A DNA stretch of 59,115 nucleotides from Bacillus pseudomycoides DSM 12442 (GCF_000161455.1 NZ_CM000745.1:4375745-4434859); one strand, 5' to 3'; shown: positions 9,462 through 18,459, numbered from the stretch's first letter. The notes: generated by a model not told the origin, from the sequence alone. Made by a program: numbers and translations.

Positions 9462-11438
9462 TCACCCTTCCGCTTTTAATTCTAGCAGTAAATCTCTCAG
9501 CTCAGCTGCACGCTCGAAGTCTAGTGCCTTTGCCGCTTCCTTCATTTCTGCTTCCATCTTCGCGATTGTTTTTTCTCGTTCTTTCTTCGTCATTTTCTTA
9601 GCCGGCCCAGCTTCATACACTTCTGTTTCTTCTGCAGCTGTTGTTGCACGAATCACGTCACGTACTTCTTTTTGAATTGTTTTCGGTGTAATGCCATGTT
9701 CCTCGTTGTAAGCTTCTTGCTTTTGACGACGGCGTTTCGTCTCTTCAATTGCAATTCCCATCGATCTCGTTATGCGATCTGCGTACATGATTACATGACC
9801 GTGTTCATTACGCGCGGCACGACCAATTGTCTGAATCAATGATCGCTCTGAACGTAGGAACCCTTCTTTGTCCGCATCTAAAATCGCTACGAGTGATACT
9901 TCTGGAATATCAAGCCCTTCTCGCAACAAGTTAATACCAATAAGCACATCAAATTTACCAAGGCGAAGATCTCGAATAATTTCAATCCGCTCTAGCGTTT
10001 TAATTTCAGAATGTAGGTAGTTTACTTTAATACCAACATCTTTTAAATAATCTGTTAAATCCTCTGACATTTTCTTTGTTAATGTCGTAATCAATACACG
10101 CTCATTTTTCGCAATGCGGTCATGGATTTCCCCTAATAAATCATCTATTTGCCCTTCAATTGGTCTTACATCAATTTGCGGATCTAAAAGCCCCGTTGGA
10201 CGGATAATTTGCTCCACAACTTCCGGTGTAAGCTCTAGTTCATATGGACCCGGTGTTGCTGATACATACACAACTTGATTCGTTTTCTCTTCAAACTCTT
10301 CAAACATAAGCGGTCTATTATCCATCGCTGACGGCAAGCGAAATCCATGGTCAACAAGCACTTGTTTACGCGCTTGGTCCCCATTATACATCGCTCTTAC
10401 TTGTGGCACTGTTACATGCGACTCATCCATAACAATTAGGAAATCTTTAGGGAAATAATCTATTAATGTATATGGTGTTGAACCAGCTGGACGGAGCGTC
10501 AAATGACGGGAGTAGTTTTCAATCCCCGAACAAAATCCCATCTCTCGCATCATTTCTAAATCGTAACGAGTTCGCTGCTCAATACGCTGGGCTTCTAACA
10601 ATTTACCGTTATCATTTAATTCTTTTAAACGTTCTTCTAATTCTTTTTCAATATTTTCAATGGCAACTTTCATTTTTTCTTCACGTGTAACGAAGTGAGA
10701 TGCCGGAAAGATTGCTACATGTTCACGTTCTGCTAATACTTCACCTGTTAAGGCATTCACTTCACGGATACGATCAATCTCATCGCCAAAAAACTCAATC
10801 CGAATACAATGTTCATCAAGCGATGCTGGGAAAATCTCAACTACATCTCCGCGCACTCGAAATGTTCCGCGTTTAAAATCAATATCATTACGACCGTACT
10901 GCACATCAACAAGTTCACGAAGCAATTGATTACGGTCCTTTTCCATACCAACGCGTAAAGAAACCACAAGTTCACGGTATTCTTCTGGCGAACCTAAGCC
11001 GTAAATACAAGAAACACTTGCTACAATAATGACATCATCTCGTTCAAATAAAGCTGATGTCGCTGAGTGACGTAATTTATCAATCTCATCATTGATTTGT
11101 GCATCTTTTTCAATAAACGTATCGGTTTGTGGTACATACGCTTCCGGTTGATAATAATCGTAATAACTCACAAAATACTCAACAGCATTGTTCGGAAAGA
11201 AATCTTTGAGTTCACTATACAGTTGTCCTGCTAATGTTTTATTATGAGCCATTACAAGCGTTGGCTTCTTCACTTCTTTAATAACATTCGAAATCGTAAA
11301 TGTCTTTCCCGTTCCTGTCGCTCCAAGCAACACTTGATGTTTCTTACCATTATTAATCCCCGCTACCAGCTGCTGTATCGCTCTTGGCTGATCACCTTGC
11401 GGGGAATATTCTGAGACAATCTCAAATTGATGTTCCAA
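9462..11438 (-). CDS. uvrB: Excinuclease ABC subunit B (UvrB)
   Basis: UvrB is the damage-verifying helicase-like subunit that binds UvrA and then UvrC. It has 658 aa. Visible are Walker A GATGTGKT at 39-46, the DNA-clamping beta-hairpin region (YYDYYQPEAYVP), the DESH Walker B, helicase motif QTIGRAARN and a C-terminal UVR motif with coiled-coil character. Translation starts at TTG (11438) behind GAGGAGGT with 9-base spacing. uvrA follows directly. Confidence 0.98.
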   Translation of the reverse strand: MEHQFEIVSEYSPQGDQPRAIQQLVAGINNGKKHQVLLGATGTGKTFTISNVIKEVKKPTLVMAHNKTLAGQLYSELKDFFPNNAVEYFVSYYDYYQPEAYVPQTDTFIEKDAQINDEIDKLRHSATSALFERDDVIIVASVSCIYGLGSPEEYRELVVSLRVGMEKDRNQLLRELVDVQYGRNDIDFKRGTFRVRGDVVEIFPASLDEHCIRIEFFGDEIDRIREVNALTGEVLAEREHVAIFPASHFVTREEKMKVAIENIEKELEERLKELNDNGKLLEAQRIEQRTRYDLEMMREMGFCSGIENYSRHLTLRPAGSTPYTLIDYFPKDFLIVMDESHVTVPQVRAMYNGDQARKQVLVDHGFRLPSAMDNRPLMFEEFEEKTNQVVYVSATPGPYELELTPEVVEQIIRPTGLLDPQIDVRPIEGQIDDLLGEIHDRIAKNERVLITTLTKKMSEDLTDYLKDVGIKVNYLHSEIKTLERIEIIRDLRLGKFDVLIGINLLREGLDIPEVSLVAILDADKEGFLRSERSLIQTIGRAARNEHGHVIMYADRITRSMGIAIEETKRRRQKQEAYNEEHGITPKTIQKEVRDVIRATTAAEETEVYEAGPAKKMTKKEREKTIAKMEAEMKEAAKALDFERAAELRDLLLELKAEG

Positions 11439-11474
11439 ACAAAACCGACCTCCTCGTAAAAAATCTGTATTCTC

Positions 11475-11524
11475 ATTTTACCACGAATGCCCATGAAAAA
11501 ACCAAGAAAACGAACAGATATTCG
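11475..11524 (-). promoter_or_regulatory. LexA/DinR-like SOS box and promoter of uvrBA
   Basis: CGAACAGATATTCG at 11511-11524 differs at one base from the Bacillus SOS palindrome CGAAC-N4-GTTCG. A minus-strand -10 TAAAAT (11475-11480) lies between it and the uvrB start. SOS control of uvrBA is known in Bacillus, so the site is expected. Confidence 0.65.
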
Positions 11525-11540
11525 GTAAAGTTTTCGACAA

Positions 11541-11685
11541 TATAAAGTGAAACTTCCATCAGTAGGGGTTTTCTTCATCTCCACTGATGGTTAATAAATC
11601 TGTCTTTTACGGGCAGTTGTTCCTCGTTTCTCTCTGAATCTTGAGATGGGAGTCTTACTGCCCACAAATAGCGGGATAAACATAG
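11541..11685 (+). repeat. Family 2 dispersed repeat (ATAAAGTGAAAC type), copy 1
   Basis: It begins ATAAAGTGAAACTTCCATCAG and ends TAGCGGGATAAAC. It has one hairpin from CCATCAGT/ACTGATGG and another from GGGCAGT/ACTGCCC. It fills the gap between uvrB and the DUF4362 gene. Related copies lie at 21064-21174 and inside 36179-36248. Confidence 0.7.
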
Positions 11686-11735
11686 CAAAAGGAAGGTTTC
11701 TTCTTTTTATAAGCCCCTTCCTTTTTTAATCCCAT

Positions 11736-12164
11736 TTATTTTGCCGATATACGTAACAGGTCATATCCATTATGACCTGTTTCTTTCACACAATCATGTA
11801 GCGTATACCTTATATCTTCACGAGTATCTTTCATTATCTTTTTACAAGTATCGGAGTAAATTCCTTTATCTTTACCAGCAAATTTATCATAAGAATTATC
11901 TACCTTATAGCTGATTTCTCTCCCAACATATTCTAGCGTTTGAAAGATTGGATCTCCTTCATGTGTATAATTCACAATGCATATTTTATCCGCTCTACCT
12001 TTTTCAACATTCATGAAGAACTTCTCGAATTTATGTAAATTAGAAATTTTATGTCCTTTTGCAATCACATCATTATTCTCATCAATTTTACCGCCCGATT
12101 GTGAACATGCTACTAAGCTTCCAATACAAAATAGAAAACACAATAAGGCAATTCCTTTTCTCAT
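11736..12164 (-). CDS. DUF4362-type lipoprotein
   Basis: The 142-aa protein has a lipoprotein signal peptide with lipobox LVAC (Cys20), so it would be anchored on the outer face of the membrane after Lgt processing. The mature part begins with NNDVIAKGHKISNLHKFEKF, which matches my memory of the Bacillus DUF4362 family, and has two further cysteines near the C-terminus that could form a disulfide. GGAGAGGA precedes the ATG. It stands alone, transcribed away from the divergent permease. The function of the family is unknown. Confidence 0.8.
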   Translation of the reverse strand: MRKGIALLCFLFCIGSLVACSQSGGKIDENNDVIAKGHKISNLHKFEKFFMNVEKGRADKICIVNYTHEGDPIFQTLEYVGREISYKVDNSYDKFAGKDKGIYSDTCKKIMKDTREDIRYTLHDCVKETGHNGYDLLRISAK

Positions 12165-12376
12165 ATTAAATCCTCTCCAGCTTGTTTTGGCTTTATACTA
12201 TCATTCAACACGAGATTAACTAGAAGAACAATATTAATAGGTAGAATTTTCTAAAAAATAAATATTTACAAAAATATTATTTTACTTTAGAATACGAACT
12301 ACAAAGATTCGACACGATACGACAAAATGGGAATATTTTTCAGAATATTATAACAACTAAGGAGTGAGGGATCTAT

Positions 12377-13786
12377 ATGAATCTATTTCGGAAAAAATCC
12401 ATTTCAGCATTATTAGCACAGGCAGAACAAAAAGGGGCATCTTTAAAGAAAGAACTCGGTGCATTTGATCTCACAATGCTCGGGGTCGGCGCCATTATTG
12501 GAACAGGCATTTTCGTTCTTACTGGTGTTGCCGCAGCAGAACACGCAGGACCAGCACTTATTCTATCGTTTATTTTATCCGGTTTAGCCTGTGTATTTGC
12601 AGCACTATGTTATTCTGAATTCGCATCAACTGTACCGGTATCTGGTAGTGCATACACTTATAGCTATGCAACATTTGGAGAATTAATCGCCTGGATTTTA
12701 GGGTGGGATTTAATTTTAGAATACGGCTTAGCTTCCTCAGCTGTTGCCTCTGGTTGGTCAGGATATTTCCAAGGATTATTAAGTGGATTCGGGATTACAT
12801 TACCTACCGCTTTAACAAGCGCATATAATCCTGAAGCTGGAACATACGTAGACTTACCGGCAATCTGTATTATCTTTCTAATGACATTGTTGTTAACAAG
12901 AGGAGCAAAAAAATCAGCTCGCTTTAATGCGATTATGGTAGCTATCAAACTCTTTGTTGTCTTACTATTTATCGGTGTTGGCGCTTTCTATGTCAAACCT
13001 GAAAACTGGACACCATTTATGCCGTTCGGCTTCTCTGGCGTAACAACTGGAGCTGCAACTGTATTCTTTGCTTACATCGGATTTGACGCTGTATCAACAG
13101 CTGCTGAAGAAGTAAAAAACCCACAGCGTAACATGCCAATCGGCATTATTGCTTCTTTAACAATCTGTACAATTTTATATATCGTTGTTTCATTAATTTT
13201 AACTGGAATTGTGCCTTACGATCAGTTAGGTGTTAAAAACCCTGTTGCATTTGCACTACAATACATCCAACAAGATTGGATCGCAGGTTTCATTTCTTTA
13301 GGAGCAATTACTGGAATTACAACTGTATTACTCGTTATGTTATATGGACAAACACGTTTATTTTACGCAATTAGCCGCGATGGCTTACTACCAAAAGTAC
13401 TTTCTCGCGTGAACAAGAAAACAAAAACACCTGTTATCAATAGTTGGATTACTGCAACTATGGTTGCTTTCTTTGCTGGTTTCATTCCTTTAAACAAACT
13501 AGCAGAATTAACAAATATCGGTACACTATTCGCATTCATCGTTGTATCCATTGGGGTAATCATCTTACGCAAAAAACAACCAGAACTACCACGTGCTTTT
13601 AAAGTACCATTAGTACCATGGATTCCTGCTTTAGCTGTTCTATTCTGTGGATATCTAGCATTGCAGCTCCCAGCAACAACATGGATTGGCTTTGCAGTAT
13701 GGCTTGTAATTGGACTTGTTGTCTACTTCAGTTACGGTTACAAAAATAGTACGCTACAAAATGAACAAAAAGAAGACGTTGCATAA
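12377..13786 (+). CDS. APC-superfamily amino acid permease
   Basis: This 469-aa integral membrane transporter has about 12 membrane segments and belongs to the cationic amino acid transporter branch. The N-terminal GVGAIIGTGIFVLTG is the unwound helix-1 motif that binds the substrate carboxyl and amino groups, and GFDAVSTAAEEVKNPQRNMP is the conserved helix 6 and loop. AAGGAGTGAGG precedes the ATG. The gene is monocistronic, ending in the terminator at 13789-13823. It resembles B. subtilis YfnA/YhdG-type permeases; the substrate cannot be fixed from sequence. Confidence 0.9.
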   Translation: MNLFRKKSISALLAQAEQKGASLKKELGAFDLTMLGVGAIIGTGIFVLTGVAAAEHAGPALILSFILSGLACVFAALCYSEFASTVPVSGSAYTYSYATFGELIAWILGWDLILEYGLASSAVASGWSGYFQGLLSGFGITLPTALTSAYNPEAGTYVDLPAICIIFLMTLLLTRGAKKSARFNAIMVAIKLFVVLLFIGVGAFYVKPENWTPFMPFGFSGVTTGAATVFFAYIGFDAVSTAAEEVKNPQRNMPIGIIASLTICTILYIVVSLILTGIVPYDQLGVKNPVAFALQYIQQDWIAGFISLGAITGITTVLLVMLYGQTRLFYAISRDGLLPKVLSRVNKKTKTPVINSWITATMVAFFAGFIPLNKLAELTNIGTLFAFIVVSIGVIILRKKQPELPRAFKVPLVPWIPALAVLFCGYLALQLPATTWIGFAVWLVIGLVVYFSYGYKNSTLQNEQKEDVA

Positions 13787-13788
13787 TG

Positions 13789-13823
13789 AAAAAGCTGTTG
13801 TCCCATTAGGACAGCAGCTTTTT
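13789..13823. terminator. Convergent bidirectional terminator
   Basis: A 15-bp stem (AAAAAGCTGTTGTCC, loop CATTA, complementary arm) with a T-run serves the permease. It overlaps the end of the convergent minus-strand membrane protein gene. Confidence 0.85.
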
Positions 13824-14417
13824 TTCTTTTTTTGGAAAAAACACATATGAAAATGTAATTACCGTATCAACTAAAAATACAATTCCCCAAACTTGACTCA
13901 CACGGCTGGCTGCCTCATTTAACACAATTCCTTTTTCAAGCCAATTTCCCCACTGTTCAATCGGCACGAATCCATACATAAAGAAAAAGACAATATGAAC
14001 AACGATAAACAAAACGAGATGTAAACTCCATTCTCCAATCTCCTGCTTTGTGTAAGCCCAGCCTGTTAGCTCTAGTGGTTCTTCTATATGTGTAAGTGGT
14101 TCATTCCGCCACCTTGCAACGAGTTTCTGTACACGTATATCTAATTTCTTTAAATCTTTTTTCCCATAAAAGAGTGCATATAGCAATATCACTAATGTAA
14201 TGATTTGAAAGTTAGAAAACTTACCAGTTTCATAATAATCCATGACACCTAAAGCTAAAATAAAAACTTCATTGAGAAGTAACACAATGCCAGCAATGAA
14301 ACTAGCTTTCCGTAATCGAAATCCGTAACGAAGTAAAAAGAAACCAATTGCTGATATCCAAAATACAATTTCTGCACCAATTAAGAAATACCAACGATAC
14401 TCTGCAAGTATACTCAT
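13806..14417 (-). CDS. Membrane protein of unknown function, coupled to a MerR regulator
   Basis: The 203-aa protein has about five or six hydrophobic segments and a cytoplasmic basic loop near residues 85-105. I do not recognise the family. Its ATG overlaps the stop of the upstream MerR gene (shared ATGA), so the two are translationally coupled and probably form one autoregulated unit. The last codons run into the bidirectional terminator. A role in sensing or resisting whatever the MerR protein detects is an inference from coupling only. Confidence 0.8.
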   Translation of the reverse strand: MSILAEYRWYFLIGAEIVFWISAIGFFLLRYGFRLRKASFIAGIVLLLNEVFILALGVMDYYETGKFSNFQIITLVILLYALFYGKKDLKKLDIRVQKLVARWRNEPLTHIEEPLELTGWAYTKQEIGEWSLHLVLFIVVHIVFFFMYGFVPIEQWGNWLEKGIVLNEAASRVSQVWGIVFLVDTVITFSYVFFPKKEKKLLS

Positions 14418-15175
14418 TTTCCGCGCTCCTTCTCATCATATATACGAAAAGCCTCATCCATATACACTAGAAGCTCCTCTTCAATTGGATACATATTCAT
14501 CTTCTGCGAGTCTTCTTTTGACTTTCGTACTTCCCATAATTTATCTAGAAATGCTTCATCCCCATTTGCCATCTCCAAACACTTAGCCATTAGCTTTTTT
14601 ATAGTTTCTTGCACGGCATCATGAGATGCATCCTTCTCTTCTTTCATAAAGCTGCGTAACTGTTTTAACACATCTACCCATTCTCGAACATTCTCATCCT
14701 CCTCGCTCATATTTGGCAAATTGCGAAGAAGTTTTTGCTCACCCTCTGAAAACACTTGCTTTTGAAATATTTCACGTATACGAGGAGACTGCCTCGAAAG
14801 TTGAATAAGTTCGAACATAATTTTCCAATCTAACTCTCCCTCTAACTCAGCCGAATACACAACAGCTTGTAAAATCCGTTCCATCCGATTAAACTTTTTC
14901 TGCTCTTCTTGTACAAACTCAAGCTGTTTTTCCAATGATTCTCTTAAGCTAAATTCATCTGTCATTAGTATATTCATAATCTCTTTTAACGAGAAACCCA
15001 TTTCTTTTAAAAATAAAATTTGTTGCAAACGAATGACGTCCCCTTCACTATATAAACGGTGTCCACCTTCTGTTTTCCCGCTTGGTTTCAACAAATCAAT
15101 TTGATCATAATAACGAAGTGTTCTTACCGTAACTTCTGTTTCCTTTGTAAGTTCTTGAATCGAGATCATTTCCAT
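14414..15175 (-). CDS. MerR-family regulator with long effector domain
   Basis: The protein has 253 aa. The N-terminal winged helix is classic MerR (ISIQELTKETEVTVRTLRYY, then GHRLYSEGDVIRLQQI), followed by a coiled coil and a C-terminal region of about 130 residues, as in TipA-like multidrug or stress regulators. No metal-binding cysteines are visible, so a small organic ligand is more likely than a metal. I chose the ATG at 15175, because an upstream reading to 15244 would run through the promoter at 15192-15222. It is coupled to the membrane protein gene. Confidence 0.88.
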   Translation of the reverse strand: MEMISIQELTKETEVTVRTLRYYDQIDLLKPSGKTEGGHRLYSEGDVIRLQQILFLKEMGFSLKEIMNILMTDEFSLRESLEKQLEFVQEEQKKFNRMERILQAVVYSAELEGELDWKIMFELIQLSRQSPRIREIFQKQVFSEGEQKLLRNLPNMSEEDENVREWVDVLKQLRSFMKEEKDASHDAVQETIKKLMAKCLEMANGDEAFLDKLWEVRKSKEDSQKMNMYPIEEELLVYMDEAFRIYDEKERGK

Positions 15176-15191
15176 CACCCTTTCCTCTTTC

Positions 15192-15222
15192 ATTATAAAA
15201 GATGACGTAACGTAACTTTCAA
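15192..15222 (-). promoter_or_regulatory. MerR-type promoter with 19-bp spacer
   Basis: The -35 TTGAAA (15217-15222) and -10 TATAAT (15192-15197) are separated by 19 bases holding a partial dyad (ACGT-T-ACGT). The over-long spacer is the hallmark of promoters that MerR proteins twist to activate, so autoregulation by the downstream MerR gene is likely. Confidence 0.7.
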
Positions 15223-15244
15223 GTGTTTTTGTAAAAAAATTCAA

Positions 15245-15275
15245 AAAAGAGACATATTCACTATGTCTCTTTTGG
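15245..15275. terminator. Intrinsic terminator of the yeiH gene
   Basis: A 12-bp perfect stem (AAAAGAGACATA / TATGTCTCTTTT) has a TTCAC loop. A-rich and T-rich flanks allow either direction. It lies just past the yeiH stop on the minus strand. Confidence 0.8.
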
Positions 15276-15280
15276 TTACC

Positions 15281-16303
15281 TTACATAAAGCCTAACGCAT
15301 ATACGAGAATATACCCAAGAACAGAAAGGCAAACAGATCCTACCAATCCAGCTACAAATGCTCTACTTCCTAATTTACGGAATGTCGTAAATTCTACATT
15401 TAAACCAAGTCCCGCCATTGCCATCGCAATGAGCATATAAGCAAGAATTACGATATAGCCTGCTACCACTTCCGGTATAACACCTAATGAATGAAATGCA
15501 CTCATTGCCAAGAACCCTAAGATAAACCACGGAATCGGAATATCACGCCAAGAGCCTTTTTGCCCATTTCCCTCACTACGCTTAAACCATAAGCCAATTA
15601 AAATCGCTACTGGTACAAGCATGGCAACACGCGTTAATTTTACAATAACCGCAATATCAACAGACGCGCTTCCACCTGGCGCCGCAGCAGCGATGACATG
15701 TGCAATCTCATGCAGCGTCGCTCCAGAAAATACACCGTAACCATACGGGGATAATCCAAGAACTGGGTATAATAAAGTATAAATCAACGTAAAAATTGTA
15801 CCTAAAATAGCAATAATCGCTGCACCGACCGCTGTTTCATCGTCCTTCGCTTTCACTTGCGGTGCAATTGCCACGACCGCGGCCGCGCCGCAAATTGCCG
15901 TCCCGCATGCTGTTAAAATCCCAAGTGTTTTATCTACTTTAAAAACACGTGTTAATGCGTATACAACAACAAGTGTAAAAGCAATGACAATCGCTGCAAT
16001 AACTAGCACCTTTGGCCCAGCCTTTGCAATATCAACAAGATTTAATCGCATACCTAGCAAAATAATTCCGAAGCGAAGTAACTTCTTACTCGCAAAATTC
16101 GTTCCCGCTATCGCTTCGCTTGGAACACCAATTGTAGCTCTCCAAATCATTCCAATTAGAATAGCGATAACTAATTGGCCCATAATATTTAAAAATGGAA
16201 GCTCCGCTAAATATTTCGCGCTAATCGCAATCAACAATGTAATCCCAATCCCTTGCGAAAAACCGAGACGCTTCTTCTTTTGTATAACAAGTGTTTGTTC
16301 CAC
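15281..16303 (-). CDS. YeiH/PSE-family transporter (putative sulfate exporter family)
   Basis: The 340-aa membrane protein has about 10 segments and belongs to the UPF0324/YeiH family. Family motifs include GTNFASKKLLRFGIILLG and the central GTAICGAAAVVAIAP, and HEIAHVIAAAAPGG later on. It starts with GTG behind GGAGTG. It is transcribed away from a LysR gene, the same arrangement as yeiH-yeiE in enterobacteria, so the LysR protein probably controls it. The transported anion is not certain; the sulfate label is a family name, not evidence here. Confidence 0.88.
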   Translation of the reverse strand: MEQTLVIQKKKRLGFSQGIGITLLIAISAKYLAELPFLNIMGQLVIAILIGMIWRATIGVPSEAIAGTNFASKKLLRFGIILLGMRLNLVDIAKAGPKVLVIAAIVIAFTLVVVYALTRVFKVDKTLGILTACGTAICGAAAVVAIAPQVKAKDDETAVGAAIIAILGTIFTLIYTLLYPVLGLSPYGYGVFSGATLHEIAHVIAAAAPGGSASVDIAVIVKLTRVAMLVPVAILIGLWFKRSEGNGQKGSWRDIPIPWFILGFLAMSAFHSLGVIPEVVAGYIVILAYMLIAMAMAGLGLNVEFTTFRKLGSRAFVAGLVGSVCLSVLGYILVYALGFM

Positions 16304-16436
16304 TTTGGATCACTCCAATAATCGTATTAAAACATGCATGTTTCTTATACTTCCATTATAAAAGCATTCCAATAATAAGTTTAATACCAATATTCAATCT
16401 CAACCATCAGAAAAACTTATGATAAACTAAAAAAAT

Positions 16437-16563
16437 GGAGGCGGCTCGTTCAAAATCGCAGAGCGTTGGGGCCCCCTCGGACGAGGCACTTTTCGCCTGG
16501 TCCGAGGGGACGAAACGACCGGAGATTTTAGCTGCTGGAGCTAGACAATAGAAAAGCCGAAGC
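16437..16563 (+). repeat. GC-rich hairpin repeat related to family 3
   Basis: It starts GGAGGCGGCTCGTTC and ends GAAAAGCCGAAGC. The centre is a strong hairpin, CCCCTCGGAC (16473-16482) with GTCCGAGGGG (16500-16509), with a smaller AGGC/GCCT stem inside. The start resembles the reverse complement of part of 27136-27273. It lies between yeiH and its LysR gene and is far richer in GC than its surroundings. Confidence 0.65.
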
Positions 16564-16605
16564 TACTCTCTAGATCAATAATAAAAGAGCAAAGGAGCAA
16601 ACATC

Positions 16606-17499
16606 ATGAACGTCGATATTTTAAAAATATTTGTGACCGTCGTAGAACAAAAGCATTTCTCTCGTGCGGCAGAATTGCTCAATCTCTCTCAGCCTGGCGT
16701 CAGCATGCATATTCGCAATTTAGAAAACGAATTTGGCACTACGCTCATTCAGCGTTCTCCAAAACACGTCCAAGTTACGGAAGCTGGCAATATTCTATAC
16801 ATACATGCGAAGCAAATGCTATCCCTTTATGAAGAAGCAAAACAAGAAATTAACGAACTACATAACGTTGTTACAGGTACACTGCGCATCGGGGCAAGTT
16901 TTACAATTGGTGAATATTTACTCCCAAAAATATTAGCACGCTACGCCAATGAAAATCCGCGTGTGGAAGTACACACGTTTATCTCCAACACAGAAGAAGT
17001 TCTCCAAAGCATTCGTTCCAACCAAATCGATATTGGCTTAGTAGAGGGTCAAGTCGTATACACTGATATAGATGTAGAGACTTTTATGAAAGATGAAATG
17101 AAACTAGTCGTTCCACCAAAACATCCTCTTCTGGGTGCACATGCAATTAACGAAGCTTCACTTCAAGATCAAGTATGGATTCTCAGGGAGATGGGATCTG
17201 GAACACGCGCCTATAGCGATCGTTTTATCCATCAGCACCATTTAAAAATGAAGCGTTTCTTTACATTTAGCAGCATTCAAAGCGTAAAAGAAGCCGTTGC
17301 TGCTGGGCTCGGCATTGCAATTCTTTCTGACTGGACCGTAAGGAAAGAGCTACAAGCAAAAGAACTTTTCCATGTCGAAGTTCCAAACGAAAAACTCATC
17401 CGTCCTTTCTCTATCGTTCGTGGCAAATACTTTATTCCTTCCAAAGCCATTCAAGTCTTTTTAGACCACGTTCATTCATTTGCACAAAAACAGAGTTGA
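16606..17499 (+). CDS. LysR-family transcriptional regulator (YeiE/CysL-like)
   Basis: The 297-aa protein has the N-terminal winged helix-turn-helix of LysR proteins (FVTVVEQKHFSRAAELLNLS, QPGVSMHIRNLE) and a periplasmic-binding-like effector domain from about residue 90 (GTLRIGASFTIGEYLLP). AAAGGAG lies 6 bases before the ATG. It is divergent from yeiH, its probable target. The stop codon lies inside the -35 of the next promoter. The inducer is unknown. Confidence 0.9.
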   Translation: MNVDILKIFVTVVEQKHFSRAAELLNLSQPGVSMHIRNLENEFGTTLIQRSPKHVQVTEAGNILYIHAKQMLSLYEEAKQEINELHNVVTGTLRIGASFTIGEYLLPKILARYANENPRVEVHTFISNTEEVLQSIRSNQIDIGLVEGQVVYTDIDVETFMKDEMKLVVPPKHPLLGAHAINEASLQDQVWILREMGSGTRAYSDRFIHQHHLKMKRFFTFSSIQSVKEAVAAGLGIAILSDWTVRKELQAKELFHVEVPNEKLIRPFSIVRGKYFIPSKAIQVFLDHVHSFAQKQS

Positions 17500-17527
17500 C
17501 CTTCACATTAGTGTGAAGGTTTACAAT
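17496..17527 (+). promoter_or_regulatory. MerR-type promoter and palindromic operator
   Basis: The -35 TTGACC (17496-17501) and a -10 TTACAA/TACAAT starting at 17521-17522 flank a near-perfect palindrome, ACCTTCACATT-AGTGTGAAGGT. The spacer is 19-20 bases, typical of MerR activation. The -35 overlaps the LysR stop codon. It controls the MerR-oxidoreductase pair downstream. Confidence 0.8.
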
Positions 17528-17550
17528 ATATACGAAAGGAGTGAAATGCA

Positions 17551-17919
17551 GTGCGAATTGGAGAATTATCAAAGCGAACTGGCGTCAGTGAACGTTCATT
17601 AAGGCATTATGAAGAAAAAGGGTTGCTTCCTTCGAAACGCCTTACAAATGGCTATCGTGATTTTGAGGCAAGTGCCACCAGAAAAGTTGAACTCATTCAG
17701 ATGTACTTACAGCTCGGCTTAAATTTAGAAGAAACTGCAAGAATGCTGCGCTGCTTAGAAATTGAACCACAATTATACGAAAATCCATGCAGTAGTATTC
17801 TTACACTTTACGAAGAAAAGCTGGCTGAGGTAACAAAGCAAATTTCACTGCTCTCCAATATTCAAGCGAATATACAGAAGCATGTTTCACTCCTAAAAAA
17901 AACGAAGGAAAAGGAATGA
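17551..17919 (+). CDS. Small MerR-family regulator
   Basis: The 122-aa protein has an N-terminal MerR helix-turn-helix (MRIGELSKRTGVSERSLRHYE, then a YRDFEASATRKV wing) followed by a dimerisation coiled coil. One cysteine is at the start of the coil (MLRCLEIEP) and another in ENPCSS, so redox or electrophile sensing is possible but unproven. GTG start behind AAAGGAG. It lies 6 bases before the oxidoreductase gene under the palindromic promoter at 17496-17527. Confidence 0.88.
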   Translation: MRIGELSKRTGVSERSLRHYEEKGLLPSKRLTNGYRDFEASATRKVELIQMYLQLGLNLEETARMLRCLEIEPQLYENPCSSILTLYEEKLAEVTKQISLLSNIQANIQKHVSLLKKTKEKE

Positions 17920-17925
17920 TTACAT

Positions 17926-18459
17926 ATGTTCGTTATACACGGAAGCTCCCGTTCAAATGGAAATACAGAAGCCCTTACACACATGATGATTGATGGTATC
18001 GATGCAGAACAAGTTTATTTACGAGATCATACCGTTCATCCTATTACAGACCAACGTCATGAAGCAGAAGGATTTCAACCAGTAGATGATGATTACCAAA
18101 ACCTAATTGAGCAAATGCTAGAACACGACACAATTATTTTCGCTACACCTCTATATTGGTATGGGATGAGCGGACATATGAAAAACTTTGTTGATCGCTG
18201 GTCACAAAGTTTACGTGATAGATCCCTTCATTTTAAAGAAAAGATGAAAGAAAAAAAGATGTACGTTGTCATTGTTGGTGGAGATAATCCAAAGTTAAAA
18301 GCATTACCACTTATCGCACAATTTCAATACATCTTTGATTTTATCGGTTCTTCTTTTGAAGGCTACATTATCGGTGATGCTAATGCACCGGATGAAATTT
18401 CAAACGATAAAGAAGTATTAGCAAAAGCGAAACTATACAATGAACAATTCCGGAAATAA
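17926..18459 (+). CDS. Flavodoxin-fold NAD(P)H-dependent oxidoreductase
   Basis: The 177-aa cytoplasmic protein has the FMN-binding loop GSSRSNGNTEAL near residues 5-16 and FATPLYWYGMSGHMKNFVDRW, which match NADPH-dependent FMN reductase/quinone reductase-like proteins. It is cotranscribed with a MerR regulator. A MerR gene plus a reductase suggests a response to quinones, aldehydes or similar electrophiles; this is an inference. No cysteine motif of arsenate or metal reductases is seen. Confidence 0.85.
   Translation: MFVIHGSSRSNGNTEALTHMMIDGIDAEQVYLRDHTVHPITDQRHEAEGFQPVDDDYQNLIEQMLEHDTIIFATPLYWYGMSGHMKNFVDRWSQSLRDRSLHFKEKMKEKKMYVVIVGGDNPKLKALPLIAQFQYIFDFIGSSFEGYIIGDANAPDEISNDKEVLAKAKLYNEQFRK

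Noticed and set aside
9096..9675. Plus-strand frames opposite uvrA and uvrB
   Set aside because: These are shadows of strongly coding minus-strand sequence, without binding sites or domains.
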